From: Bacilli bacterium
Lineage (GTDB): Bacteria > Bacillota_I > Bacilli_A > RF39 > UBA660
Direction of reading: 5' to 3'
NCBI GenBank assembly: GCA_024698845.1
Contig: JAILQR010000102.1
Location: 1-7,063, forward strand
Length of the DNA stretch: 7,063 bases
Both the position numbers and the translations under genes were made by a program. A model generated the notes under the pieces. It searched no databases, was not told the origin of the DNA, and was given only the letters and a program-made list of their open reading frames with translations. Of the stretch, positions 1-6,647 are shown in pieces. Every line of letters begins with the position of its first letter. The stretch's first letter is position 1.

Positions 1-31
1 TATGGTAAAATATCTAAAGGGAGTGATCAAC

Positions 32-1420
32 ATGAAATTATACAATACACTAACTAAAAAGGTAGAAGAATTTATACCTAATAATGGTAATGAGGTTAGA
101 ATGTATACTTGTGGACCAACAGTATATCATTTTGCACATATAGGTAATTTAAGAACATATATTTCTGAAGATATTTTAGAAAAAGCTTTAAATTATGTTG
201 GATATAAAGTTATAAGATGTATGAACATTACAGATGTAGGTCACTTAGTAGGCGACGGTGACTCTGGAGAAGATAAAATGGCGGTAGCTGCTAAAAGAGA
301 GCATAAATCTTCTTTAGAAATAGCTAAATATTATACAGATATTTTTAAAAATGATTGTGATAATTTAAATGTTAAATGGCCTGAGATAGTATCTCCAGCT
401 ACAGAAAATATTGATGAATACATTAAAATTATTTCGAAATTATTAGAAGATGGATATGCTTACATTTCTGATGGAAATGTATATTATGATACAACTAAAT
501 TTCCTAACTACTATGAACTATCTGGAAGAAATAAAGATGAATTAATGGTGGCAGTTAGAGAAGATATAAAAGATGATACATCTAAACGTAATCCATTTGA
601 TTTTGGTTTATGGTTTACTAATTCAAAATTTGACAACCAAGAATTAAAATGGGATTCTCCTTGGGGAGTTGGATATCCAGGATGGCATATTGAATGTAGT
701 GGAATAAGCATTAAATATTTAGGTGAATATTTAGATATTCACTGTGGAGCAGAAGATGCTATATTCCCACACCATACTAATGAAATAGCACAAAGTGAAG
801 CATTCTTAGGACATAAATGGTGTAATTATTGGATTCATTTATCCTTCCTAAATGATGAATCAGGTAAGATGAGTAAAAGTAATGGTGAGTTCTTAACATT
901 ATCATTATTAAAAGAAAAAGGATATAATCCTTTATCATATCGTTTTATGTGTTTACAATCACATTATCATAAACAATTAGTATTTACTTATGATGCCTTA
1001 GATATAGCTGAAAATCAGTATAAAAAACTTCTTAATAAAATTTCCTTAATTAAGGAAGAAGGAGATTTAGATGCTAGTAAGTTTAACGAATATGATGAAA
1101 GATTTAAAAATGAACTTCATAATAATTTAAACACTGCAAATACGATTACAATTCTTTATGATTTATTAAAAGATGATAAATTAAATGGTAAAACTAAACT
1201 TGAATTAATTAAATCATTTGATAAAGTGCTATCACTTGATTTGATTCAAACAGCTAAGGTTAGAGATGATCATGATGAAATCATGAAACTAATCGAACAA
1301 AGAAATGAAGCTAAGAAAAATAAAGACTTTGCAACAGCTGATAAAATAAGAAATGATCTTCAAGAAAGAGGAATTATTTTAGTAGATTCTAGAGAAGGTA
1401 CTACTTATAAGGAGGCTTAA
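32..1420 (+). CDS. cysS: Cysteinyl-tRNA synthetase
   Basis: This cytoplasmic class I aminoacyl-tRNA synthetase charges tRNA-Cys with cysteine using ATP. The 462-residue product has the usual family length (about 460). Visible motifs are TCGPTVY with Cys27, the HIGH-type signature HIGN at 36-39, WHIECSGIS with Cys222, HHTNE with His247 and Glu251, and KMSKS at 279-283. Cys27, Cys222, His247 and Glu251 match the four active-site zinc ligands known from the E. coli enzyme, so it should be active. The C-terminal third is the helical anticodon-binding and DALR-like region, ending in a typical KNKDFATADKIRNDL stretch. I chose ATG 32 because AAAGGGAGTGA (16-26) sits just upstream and MKLYNTLT is the normal family N-terminus. 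An in-frame ATG at 2 would add ten atypical residues. It is probably cotranscribed with the peptidase gene that starts 3 nt later. Its promoter lies outside the window. Confidence 0.97.
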   Translation: MKLYNTLTKKVEEFIPNNGNEVRMYTCGPTVYHFAHIGNLRTYISEDILEKALNYVGYKVIRCMNITDVGHLVGDGDSGEDKMAVAAKREHKSSLEIAKYYTDIFKNDCDNLNVKWPEIVSPATENIDEYIKIISKLLEDGYAYISDGNVYYDTTKFPNYYELSGRNKDELMVAVREDIKDDTSKRNPFDFGLWFTNSKFDNQELKWDSPWGVGYPGWHIECSGISIKYLGEYLDIHCGAEDAIFPHHTNEIAQSEAFLGHKWCNYWIHLSFLNDESGKMSKSNGEFLTLSLLKEKGYNPLSYRFMCLQSHYHKQLVFTYDALDIAENQYKKLLNKISLIKEEGDLDASKFNEYDERFKNELHNNLNTANTITILYDLLKDDKLNGKTKLELIKSFDKVLSLDLIQTAKVRDDHDEIMKLIEQRNEAKKNKDFATADKIRNDLQERGIILVDSREGTTYKEA

Positions 1421-1423
1421 TAT

Positions 1424-2101
1424 ATGTATACAACTACAAATATTGTTTTATTTTTAGCAATTATTGCTATACCTGCTTTAGCACAAGCTGGTATATCATT
1501 TGCATATAATAAATATAAAAAAGTTAGTAACACTCCAAAGCTTAGTGGTTTTGAAGTAGCAAGAAAAATTTTGGACGCTAATGGAATGAGTGATATGGAT
1601 ATTGTTACAACAGGTGGAGAATTATCAGATCATTATGATCCATCTAGAAAAGTTGTAAGATTATCTTATGAAATATTTAATGGTACCAGTATTGCATCTA
1701 TGGCTGTAGCTGCTCATGAATGTGGACATGCAATACAAGACCATGAAAATTATTTTATGTTAAAGTTACGTTCGCTAATTGTACCAGTTGTTAAACTTGG
1801 AACTGCATTTTCTTATATTGTAATTCTTATTGGATGTTTATTTGAATTATTAAATTTGGTTTATATTGGTATAGCACTTACTGGTTTAGGCCTATTATTC
1901 CAATTAATAACTCTTCCAGTAGAAATTGATGCAAGTAGAAGAGCTGGAGTTCAATTAAAAGCTTTAGGTATTGCAGATTCTAAAGATAGTTCTGGAACTA
2001 AAAAAGTATTAACTGCTGCAGCTATGACTTATGTTGCTGGTGTTTTATCTTCAGCCCTTCAAGTATTAAGACTTATAATGATGTTTCAACGTAGAGATTA
2101 A
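1424..2101 (+). CDS. YugP-like membrane zinc metallopeptidase
   Basis: This is a 225-residue membrane protein of the neutral zinc metallopeptidase family typified by B. subtilis YugP (Zn_peptidase_2). A hydrophobic segment lies at about 5-28. The catalytic AAHECGHAIQ motif has HECGH at 98-102, with His98 and His102 as zinc ligands and Glu99 as catalytic base. Two membrane spans follow at about 126-164. PVEIDASRRA at 165-174 supplies the likely third ligand, Glu167, and a last hydrophobic segment lies at about 195-221. Length and layout are normal for the family, and all catalytic residues are present. Natural substrates of this family are poorly known; a role in membrane protein turnover is an inference. 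The Shine-Dalgarno AAGGAGG (1409-1415) lies within the last codons of cysS and only 3 nt separate the genes, so translation is probably coupled. I do not assign yugP as a gene symbol because orthology cannot be shown here. Confidence 0.9.
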   Translation: MYTTTNIVLFLAIIAIPALAQAGISFAYNKYKKVSNTPKLSGFEVARKILDANGMSDMDIVTTGGELSDHYDPSRKVVRLSYEIFNGTSIASMAVAAHECGHAIQDHENYFMLKLRSLIVPVVKLGTAFSYIVILIGCLFELLNLVYIGIALTGLGLLFQLITLPVEIDASRRAGVQLKALGIADSKDSSGTKKVLTAAAMTYVAGVLSSALQVLRLIMMFQRRD

Positions 2102-2117
2102 AACTCTACGTTTTAAT
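2088..2117 (+). terminator. Intrinsic terminator of the cysS-peptidase operon
   Basis: The arms AACGTAGAG (2088-2096) and CTCTACGTT (2104-2112) pair perfectly over 9 bp around a 7-nt loop. A broken U-rich tail (TTTTAATTTTTATT, from 2111) follows. The stem begins inside the last codons of the peptidase gene and its TAA stop (2099-2101) lies in the loop. Confidence 0.75.
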
Positions 2118-2139
2118 TTTTATTAATTCGAACAATAAT

Positions 2140-2179
2140 AAAACTATAACTTAAGTTATTGAGTTATAGTTTTTATTTT
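2140..2179 (+). terminator. Second hairpin terminator, probably bidirectional
   Basis: AAAACTATAACT (2140-2151) and AGTTATAGTTTT (2162-2173) pair perfectly over 12 bp around a 10-nt loop, followed by TTTTTATTTT. A-rich sequence before the stem gives a U tract on the other strand too. It comes about 30 nt after the first terminator, so it is a back-up stop. It also overlaps the proposed uvrB promoter. A smaller alternative hairpin can form in its loop around TAACTTAAGTTA. Confidence 0.7.
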
Positions 2180-2187
2180 GTTAAAAT
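2159..2187 (+). promoter_or_regulatory. Candidate uvrB promoter
   Basis: TTGAGT (2159-2164) and TAAAAT (2182-2187) are separated by exactly 17 nt and match the sigma-A consensus at 4/6 and 5/6 positions. A start near 2194 would give a leader of about 20 nt, just enough to hold the AAAGGAG Shine-Dalgarno at 2199-2205. The -35 box lies in the loop and 3' arm of the preceding terminator hairpin. No LexA-type operator was recognised around it. Chance matches are easy in such AT-rich DNA. Confidence 0.5.
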
Positions 2188-2213
2188 ACAAATTGATGAA
2201 AGGAGATGGTTTC

Positions 2214-4166
2214 ATGTTTAATTTAGTATCTAAAAATAAACCTGCTGGAGATCAACCAGAAGCTATCAAAAAATTAGTTGATGGAATTAAATCAGGAAAA
2301 AAAGATCAGGTATTATTAGGTGCAACAGGAACTGGTAAAACATTTACAATGGCTAATGTTATTAAAGAAATTAATAAACCAACTCTAGTACTTGCACATA
2401 ATAAGACATTAGCTGGTCAATTATATGCAGAATTTAAAGAACTATTTCCTAATAATCATGTAGAGTACTTTGTATCTTATTATGATTATTATCAACCAGA
2501 GGCATATGTACCATCCTCAAATACTTATATAGAAAAAGATTCATCTGTTAATGATGAAATTGATGAATTAAGACATAGTGCAACATCATCATTGATTAAT
2601 TATGATGATGTAATTGTAGTTGCATCAGTATCATGTATATATGGTATTGGTGAAAAAGAAGAATATGAAAATAACATGCTAGTTTTATCTGTTGGTGATG
2701 TAATAGATAGAAGAGTAATATTTAATAAGTTAATTGACATGACTTATGAAAGAAATGAACTAGATTTTCATAGAGGAACTTTTAGATCAAAAGGAGATAC
2801 AATTGATGTAATACCTGTTAATGAAAAATCTCATGGTATTAGAATTTATTTATTTGATGATGAAATAGAGAAAATATCATTATTTGATCCATTAACAGGA
2901 GCATTAATTGAAAATAAAAAAACTGTAGTTATATCTCCAGCATCTCACTTTGTTACAGGTTCTGAAAAACTTCAAAAAGCTATTGGAAGAATTGAAGAAG
3001 AACTTGAAGAAAGATTAAAAGAATTAAAAGACAATGGTAAATTGATTGAAGAACAACGACTAAGAGAGCGAACTAATTATGATATTGAAATGTTAAGAGA
3101 AACTGGTTTTTGTAACGGTATTGAAAACTATTCAAGACACTTAGCACTTCGTGGCCCTGGAGAGACGCCATGTTGTTTACTTGATTTCTTTCCTGATGAT
3201 TTTGTTATGTTTATTGATGAATCACATGTAACACTTCCTCAAGTTAGAGCTATGTATAATGGTGACAGAATGAGAAAGCAAACTTTAGTAGATTATGGGT
3301 TTAGACTTCCATCTGCACTAGATAATAGACCACTAAGGTTTGAAGAATTTGAACAAAAAATAAATCAAGTAGTATATGTATCTGCAACTCCAGGAGATTA
3401 TGAACTTGAAAAAACTAATAATGAAGTGGTAGAACAAATTATTAGACCAACTGGATTGCTTGATCCAACAATCGAAGTTAAACCTTCTGAAAATCAAATT
3501 GATGATATAGTAAATGAAATAAGAAACAGAATAGAGAAAAATGAAAGAGTTCTTATTACAACACTTACTATAAGAATGAGTGAAGAGTTAACTAATTATT
3601 TAAAAGAGTTAAATATTAAAGTAGCTTACCTGCATAGTGAAATAAAAACACTAGAAAGACTTAAGATTATAAAAGAACTAAGAGACGGAACTTATGATGT
3701 TGTTGTAGGTATTAATCTTCTTAGAGAAGGACTAGATATACCAGAAGTAAGTTTAATATGCATATTAGATGCAGATAAACAAGGTTTCTTAAGAAGTACT
3801 AGAAGTTTAGTTCAAACAATTGGTAGGGCAGCAAGAAATGAAAATGGACATGTTATTATGTACGCAGATATTATTAGTGACTCTATGAAAGAAGCAATAG
3901 ATGAAACTAAACGTAGAAGAGAAATACAAGATAAATATAATAAGGAACATAATATTGTTCCAAAAACTATTGTTAAACCTATTAGTGAAGTAATAAGTAA
4001 TAAAGTAATAGAAAAAGTTGAAGATAAAAAATTATCTAAGAACGAAATTAAAACAGCTATTAGTGATATCGAATCAGAAATGAAAAAAGCGGCTGCTAAC
4101 ATGGATTTTGAACGTGCAATGGAGTTAAGAGATATATTATTTGAACTTAAAGGAAATGTAAAGTAA
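2214..4166 (+). CDS. uvrB: Excinuclease ABC subunit B (UvrB)
   Basis: UvrB is the helicase-like damage-verification subunit of nucleotide excision repair. It receives lesions from UvrA, probes the strand with its beta-hairpin, and recruits UvrC. The 650-residue product is full length. It shows Walker A GATGTGKT at 36-43, the tyrosine-rich hairpin base YYDYYQPEAYVP at 89-100, the DESH motif II box at 335-338, NLLREGLDIP at 501-510 and the motif VI box QTIGRAARN at 534-542. A C-terminal UVR motif (about 613-648, containing MDFERAMELRD) is the segment used for UvrC contact. The start at ATG 2214 is favoured by AAAGGAG (2199-2205), 8 nt away, and by the family N-terminus MFNLVSKNKPAGDQPEAI. An in-frame TTG at 2178 lies inside the terminator hairpin and is unlikely. 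In many bacteria uvrA follows uvrB, but here a terminator and an unrelated gene follow. Confidence 0.98.
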   Translation: MFNLVSKNKPAGDQPEAIKKLVDGIKSGKKDQVLLGATGTGKTFTMANVIKEINKPTLVLAHNKTLAGQLYAEFKELFPNNHVEYFVSYYDYYQPEAYVPSSNTYIEKDSSVNDEIDELRHSATSSLINYDDVIVVASVSCIYGIGEKEEYENNMLVLSVGDVIDRRVIFNKLIDMTYERNELDFHRGTFRSKGDTIDVIPVNEKSHGIRIYLFDDEIEKISLFDPLTGALIENKKTVVISPASHFVTGSEKLQKAIGRIEEELEERLKELKDNGKLIEEQRLRERTNYDIEMLRETGFCNGIENYSRHLALRGPGETPCCLLDFFPDDFVMFIDESHVTLPQVRAMYNGDRMRKQTLVDYGFRLPSALDNRPLRFEEFEQKINQVVYVSATPGDYELEKTNNEVVEQIIRPTGLLDPTIEVKPSENQIDDIVNEIRNRIEKNERVLITTLTIRMSEELTNYLKELNIKVAYLHSEIKTLERLKIIKELRDGTYDVVVGINLLREGLDIPEVSLICILDADKQGFLRSTRSLVQTIGRAARNENGHVIMYADIISDSMKEAIDETKRRREIQDKYNKEHNIVPKTIVKPISEVISNKVIEKVEDKKLSKNEIKTAISDIESEMKKAAANMDFERAMELRDILFELKGNVK

Positions 4167-4188
4167 CATATGTTACTTTACATTTTTT
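4154..4188 (+). terminator. Palindromic terminator after uvrB
   Basis: Positions 4154-4185 form a perfect 32-nt inverted repeat (16-nt arms, no spacer; in RNA the centre ATAT would be the loop, leaving about 14 paired bases). The 3' arm runs into TTTTTT (4183-4188). The uvrB TAA stop (4164-4166) lies in the left arm. The symmetry, with A-rich sequence before and T-rich after, allows termination on both strands. Confidence 0.85.
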
Positions 4189-4205
4189 ATATATTTCATA
4201 GACAT

Positions 4206-4234
4206 TTGGTTGATTGTGATTGAATTTATATAAT
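4206..4234 (+). promoter_or_regulatory. Promoter of the 410-residue protein gene
   Basis: A perfect -10 box TATAAT (4229-4234) is preceded by TTGGTT (4206-4211) at exactly 17 nt. Transcription would start near 4241, leaving a leader of under 20 nt that contains the Shine-Dalgarno AGGTGAT (4246-4252). It lies just after the uvrB terminator, so the gene appears to be its own transcription unit. Confidence 0.6.
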
Positions 4235-4257
4235 ATACTAATAATAGGTGATAGTCT

Positions 4258-5490
4258 ATGGCAATTGATAAGGCAAGATTATTCGTTGCAGATATACAAG
4301 AAAGTAAAGCATATAATAAAAGAGATTTTGAAAACTTTTCTTTTAATCCTGTAACTGGATTATGTATGGAACTTGAAAAAGATATTATCAAAATAGAATA
4401 CAAGAAGAGATTCTATGATAGAGATGGAAATAGTTTAAGTGGCGAAGCTTTACAAAAAGCTGAAAGTTTGGACTATGTTTTCAAAAGATATAATAATCAA
4501 ATTGTTGAAAATTTTATAGATACATTCTCTGATGAATTTGAAAATAACTTATTTATAATTGATAAGCAATTAGAAGAAAGAATATATCCTGACTTAGATT
4601 CAAAAAGTGAGGAAGAAATTGATTTTCTATTAAATGAAATTAAAACAAAATTTCCAATTATTGATGAATCTGCTTTTAACCCTAGAAAAGTAGTTGAGAC
4701 TAATATAGAAAAAATGATTAATTACTACATTCAAGAGGGAAGATTTCAAAACGATCCAGAAACTTTTAGTCAATTACGCGTTTATCTAACTGAAAAAATC
4801 ACTGAAAAAGTTGATGAAAGATCAAAAGAATTAATTAACGAAGCAAATAAAGCTAAAGAACAATTTCTAAATGATACAAAAGATATTATACATAAACATA
4901 AACATGCAAAAGAGGAAGAAAAGCTAGAAACTGCTAAGGAAGAAAAATATGATAATGAAGTTAAGGAAGCTACAGAAGAAATTAATAAGAATTTAGATGA
5001 AAATGTAGATAAAGAAAATACACAAATAACTACTGTTGATGTTAACGATGCCTATATGGCGGCTTCAACATATGGTGTTGCTATATCATATGATAATAAT
5101 ACAAACAAGTTTAGGGCATTTGATGTAGATGGTCATGAACTTTTGATTAATACTGAAAAAGATGGAAAACTGTATATAGGTACAGAAGAAGAATATATTT
5201 GTATTTACTATTCTAATGAAGAAAAAACTGCATTAGAAGTTGAATCTAAAGATTCAAAAGTATCTATTAATCAGATTAACCATGCTGTTCAAGTACAAAT
5301 GGGAGATTTTGCATATTCCGTTATTGGAAATGAAGTTACTAAATTTACAAAAGAAGGAACTGCATCTCCATCAACTCTTGAAGAGTTAAAAAATGCTATG
5401 GATGAACAAGGATTAAAATTTGAAAGTATTCCTGAACTTGCTACAAGATATAAAGAAGAATTAGAACAAGATTCTACTTCAAGGAAGTAA
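4258..5490 (+). CDS. Uncharacterised coiled-coil protein, 410 residues
   Basis: I do not recognise a family. The product is hydrophilic and rich in Lys, Glu, Asp and Asn, with no signal peptide and no membrane span, so it is probably cytosolic. Three regions can be seen. Residues 1 to about 175 form a mixed, apparently folded part containing NPVTGL, a YDRDGNSLSG turn and a helical stretch NIEKMINYYIQEGRF. Residues about 177-258 are a highly charged Lys/Glu segment that should be helical or coiled coil, including a small His-Lys repeat HKHKHAK at 212-218. Residues about 258 to 380 read as a beta-rich domain (AISYDNNTNKFRAFDVDG, GKLYIGTEEEYICIYY). A helical tail ends in charged residues. ATG 4258 is supported by AGGTGAT at 4246-4252. 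The gene has its own promoter, and no terminator separates it from ssrA, so some readthrough into ssrA is possible. Being a real gene is secure; its function is unknown. Confidence 0.88.
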   Translation: MAIDKARLFVADIQESKAYNKRDFENFSFNPVTGLCMELEKDIIKIEYKKRFYDRDGNSLSGEALQKAESLDYVFKRYNNQIVENFIDTFSDEFENNLFIIDKQLEERIYPDLDSKSEEEIDFLLNEIKTKFPIIDESAFNPRKVVETNIEKMINYYIQEGRFQNDPETFSQLRVYLTEKITEKVDERSKELINEANKAKEQFLNDTKDIIHKHKHAKEEEKLETAKEEKYDNEVKEATEEINKNLDENVDKENTQITTVDVNDAYMAASTYGVAISYDNNTNKFRAFDVDGHELLINTEKDGKLYIGTEEEYICIYYSNEEKTALEVESKDSKVSINQINHAVQVQMGDFAYSVIGNEVTKFTKEGTASPSTLEELKNAMDEQGLKFESIPELATRYKEELEQDSTSRK

Positions 5491-5519
5491 TTTACAATAA
5501 ATATGTAATGTGTTATAAT
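5491..5519 (+). promoter_or_regulatory. ssrA promoter
   Basis: TTTACA (5491-5496, 5/6 to consensus) and TATAAT (5514-5519, 6/6) are separated by 17 nt, the best sigma-A-type promoter in the window. Transcription would start near 5526, giving only a few leader bases to be removed by RNase P before the mature end at 5531. The -35 box starts at the base directly after the TAA of the upstream gene. Confidence 0.85.
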
Positions 5520-5530
5520 CTTTAGCACAT

Positions 5531-5882
5531 GGGGTAGTAATGGTTTCGACATGTGTTACTAGACATGATTGCAAGTGGATGGCACACCTAATGTGCACAA
5601 TTAAAATTAAATGACGAAACTAAAGGTTTCACTCCTGCATTCGCTTAATAATTAGCTAAGGGAGACTCCTATCTAATTTCGTTCATAGGTTAGAATAGGG
5701 GTTCATACATATGAACTATATTATAAGTATTGATTAGGTATTTATAATGAATCTTACTAATCTAGTTATTAACAAGGTTGGTTTAGAGCCATATTAATAA
5801 TGAAATTTAAATCTAACTAAACTTGTAGATGTTGTGTAATAGGGCATATTGGACAGGAGTTCAACTCTCCTCTACTCCACCA
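5531..5882 (+). ncRNA. ssrA: Transfer-messenger RNA (tmRNA, 10Sa RNA)
   Basis: tmRNA, with SmpB, frees stalled ribosomes and adds a degradation tag to the unfinished protein. The ends build the tRNA-Ala-like domain. GGGGTAG (5531-5537) pairs with CTACTCC (5872-5878), including a G3.U pair, the known alanyl-tRNA synthetase identity element. The conserved D-like block GGTTTCGAC is at 5542-5550. The T arm has AGGAG (5855-5859), loop TTCAACT and CTCCT (5867-5871), and ACCA is encoded at 5879-5882. A pseudoknot-1 stem GCACA/TGTGC (5582-5586 with 5592-5596) comes just before the tag frame, and a helix CCTATCTAA/TTAGAATAGG (5668-5676 with 5690-5699) follows it. It is the one-piece form, 352 nt, with no sign of permutation. 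smpB and rnr are not next to it. Confidence 0.97.
5613..5651 (+). other. tmRNA tag-peptide reading frame
   Basis: GAC at 5613 is proposed as the resume codon, giving DETKGFTPAFA and then tandem TAA TAA (5646-5651). The ribosome would add a first Ala carried by tmRNA itself. The choice rests on the upstream TTAAAT, which lines up with the region before the B. subtilis resume codon and has A at -4 and T at -5 and -1. AAT at 5610 is the main alternative and would add Asn. The reading frame itself is fixed by the hydrophobic AFA end and the double stop. Confidence 0.8.
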
Positions 5883-5895
5883 TAAAGAATTTTAG

Positions 5896-5924
5896 ACTCA
5901 AACTATAAATAGGTTGAGTTTTTT
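5896..5924 (+). terminator. ssrA terminator
   Basis: ACTCAAACT (5896-5904) and AGGTTGAGT (5911-5919) form a 9-position stem with one internal A.G mismatch around a 6-nt loop, followed by TTTTTT (5919-5924). It lies 13 nt after the encoded CCA end. Confidence 0.8.
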
Positions 5925-5935
5925 ATATGATATAA

Positions 5936-5963
5936 TTAACTCAACCAATAGTGTGTGTATATT
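5936..5963 (+). promoter_or_regulatory. Weak candidate promoter for the HTH gene
   Basis: TTAACT (5936-5941) and TATATT (5958-5963) are 16 nt apart and match consensus at 4/6 and 5/6. The whole stretch 5925-5990 is nearly pure A+T with a GTGTGTGT run at 5951-5958, so other -10-like hexamers exist (for example 5974-5979) and this assignment is tentative. No clear operator dyad for self-regulation was found. Confidence 0.3.
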
Positions 5964-6010
5964 TAATATATTTTATATTATATTTGTCTCATGAAAGGAG
6001 AGAAAAGTTC

Positions 6011-6622
6011 ATGGATTTAATTAAAATAGGGAATTTTATATCGTCACTTAGAAAAGATAAAAATTTAACACAAGAACAACTAGCTGAAAAGTTATATGTA
6101 ACTGATAGAGCGGTTAGTAAATGGGAAAGAGGTTTATCACTTCCTGATGCAGGAAAAATGATTGACTTATGTAGTATACTTTCTATTAGTGTCAATGAGC
6201 TTTTAAATGGTGAGAAAATTGATATGAAAGATTATAAAGATAAATCAGATGAATTACTTCTTGAGTTAATTAAACAAGAAGAAGTAAAAAATAATAAATT
6301 AATATTTAGTATGTGGTTTATGGTAGTAACTAATGTAATATTTTATCTAGCATTATTAGGTATATCAGTATATGTATTTGAAGAAGGTTTTATATTAGGA
6401 GTTATCATAGTATTATCAACATTACTATTCGTTATAGTTGCATCATATGCATTAAAACTAGAAGTAGATGCGGGATATTACGAATGTAAGAATTGTCACC
6501 ATAGATTTATACCAACATACTTTAAAGCTATGATAGCACCACATATGAGTACGACAAGATATTTAAAATGTCCAAAGTGTAATAAAAAATCTTGGTCAAA
6601 AAAAGTATTAACAAGAAAATAA
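6011..6622 (+). CDS. XRE-family HTH membrane protein with C-terminal zinc ribbon
   Basis: The 203-residue product joins three parts. Residues 1-67 are an XRE/Cro-type helix-turn-helix with TQEQLAEKL at 20-28 and the recognition segment TDRAVSKWERG at 31-41. A charged linker follows (68-96). Two membrane spans lie at about 97-123 and 127-148. A C-terminal region has Cys159-x2-Cys162 and Cys187-x2-Cys190, a four-cysteine zinc ribbon. With two spans, the HTH and ribbon should both face the cytoplasm, so this looks like a membrane-tethered DNA-binding regulator. HTH proteins with this kind of tail occur in Bacillota, but their signals and targets are generally not known. ATG 6011 is chosen because AAAGGAG (5994-6000) precedes it and the HTH begins at once. 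The in-frame GTG at 5951 would add 20 residues from AT-rich leader. It converges on the next gene with 9 nt between stops. Confidence 0.9.
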   Translation: MDLIKIGNFISSLRKDKNLTQEQLAEKLYVTDRAVSKWERGLSLPDAGKMIDLCSILSISVNELLNGEKIDMKDYKDKSDELLLELIKQEEVKNNKLIFSMWFMVVTNVIFYLALLGISVYVFEEGFILGVIIVLSTLLFVIVASYALKLEVDAGYYECKNCHHRFIPTYFKAMIAPHMSTTRYLKCPKCNKKSWSKKVLTRK

Positions 6623-6647
6623 AAACAAGCATTAAGCTTGTTTTTTA
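6621..6647. terminator. Shared bidirectional terminator between convergent genes
   Basis: AAAAACAAGC (6621-6630) and GCTTGTTTTT (6636-6645) form a perfect 10-bp stem around the loop ATTAA, with T's continuing to 6646. The A run on the left serves as the U tract for the minus-strand transcript. The minus-strand stop (6632-6634) lies in the loop, and the plus-strand stop ends at the base of the stem. Confidence 0.85.

Noticed and set aside
2..31. Longer cysS start at ATG 2
   Set aside because: It adds ten residues absent from the family, while ATG 32 has a good Shine-Dalgarno and the expected MKLYNT start.
1..57. End of an upstream gene (one frame stops at 6-8, another at 55-57)
   Set aside because: Too few residues are visible to choose a frame or name a product.
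511..711. Minus-strand open frame inside cysS
   Set aside because: It is antisense to a conserved catalytic gene, with no Shine-Dalgarno and no recognisable domain.
3812..4102. Hydrophobic minus-strand open frame inside uvrB
   Set aside because: It is the antisense shadow of the conserved motif VI and UVR region. The hydrophobicity comes from complementing Lys/Glu-rich codons.
4173..4403. Minus-strand open frame over the uvrB terminator and next gene start
   Set aside because: It overlaps a well supported promoter, Shine-Dalgarno and coding start on the plus strand, and its protein looks random.
5289..5552. Minus-strand open frame across the end of the 410-residue gene and the ssrA promoter
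   Set aside because: It crosses the ssrA promoter and the 5' end of tmRNA and has no supporting motif.
5951..6010. GTG start giving an N-terminal hydrophobic extension to the HTH protein
   Set aside because: There is no Shine-Dalgarno before it. The HTH domain starts right after ATG 6011, which has AAAGGAG upstream.
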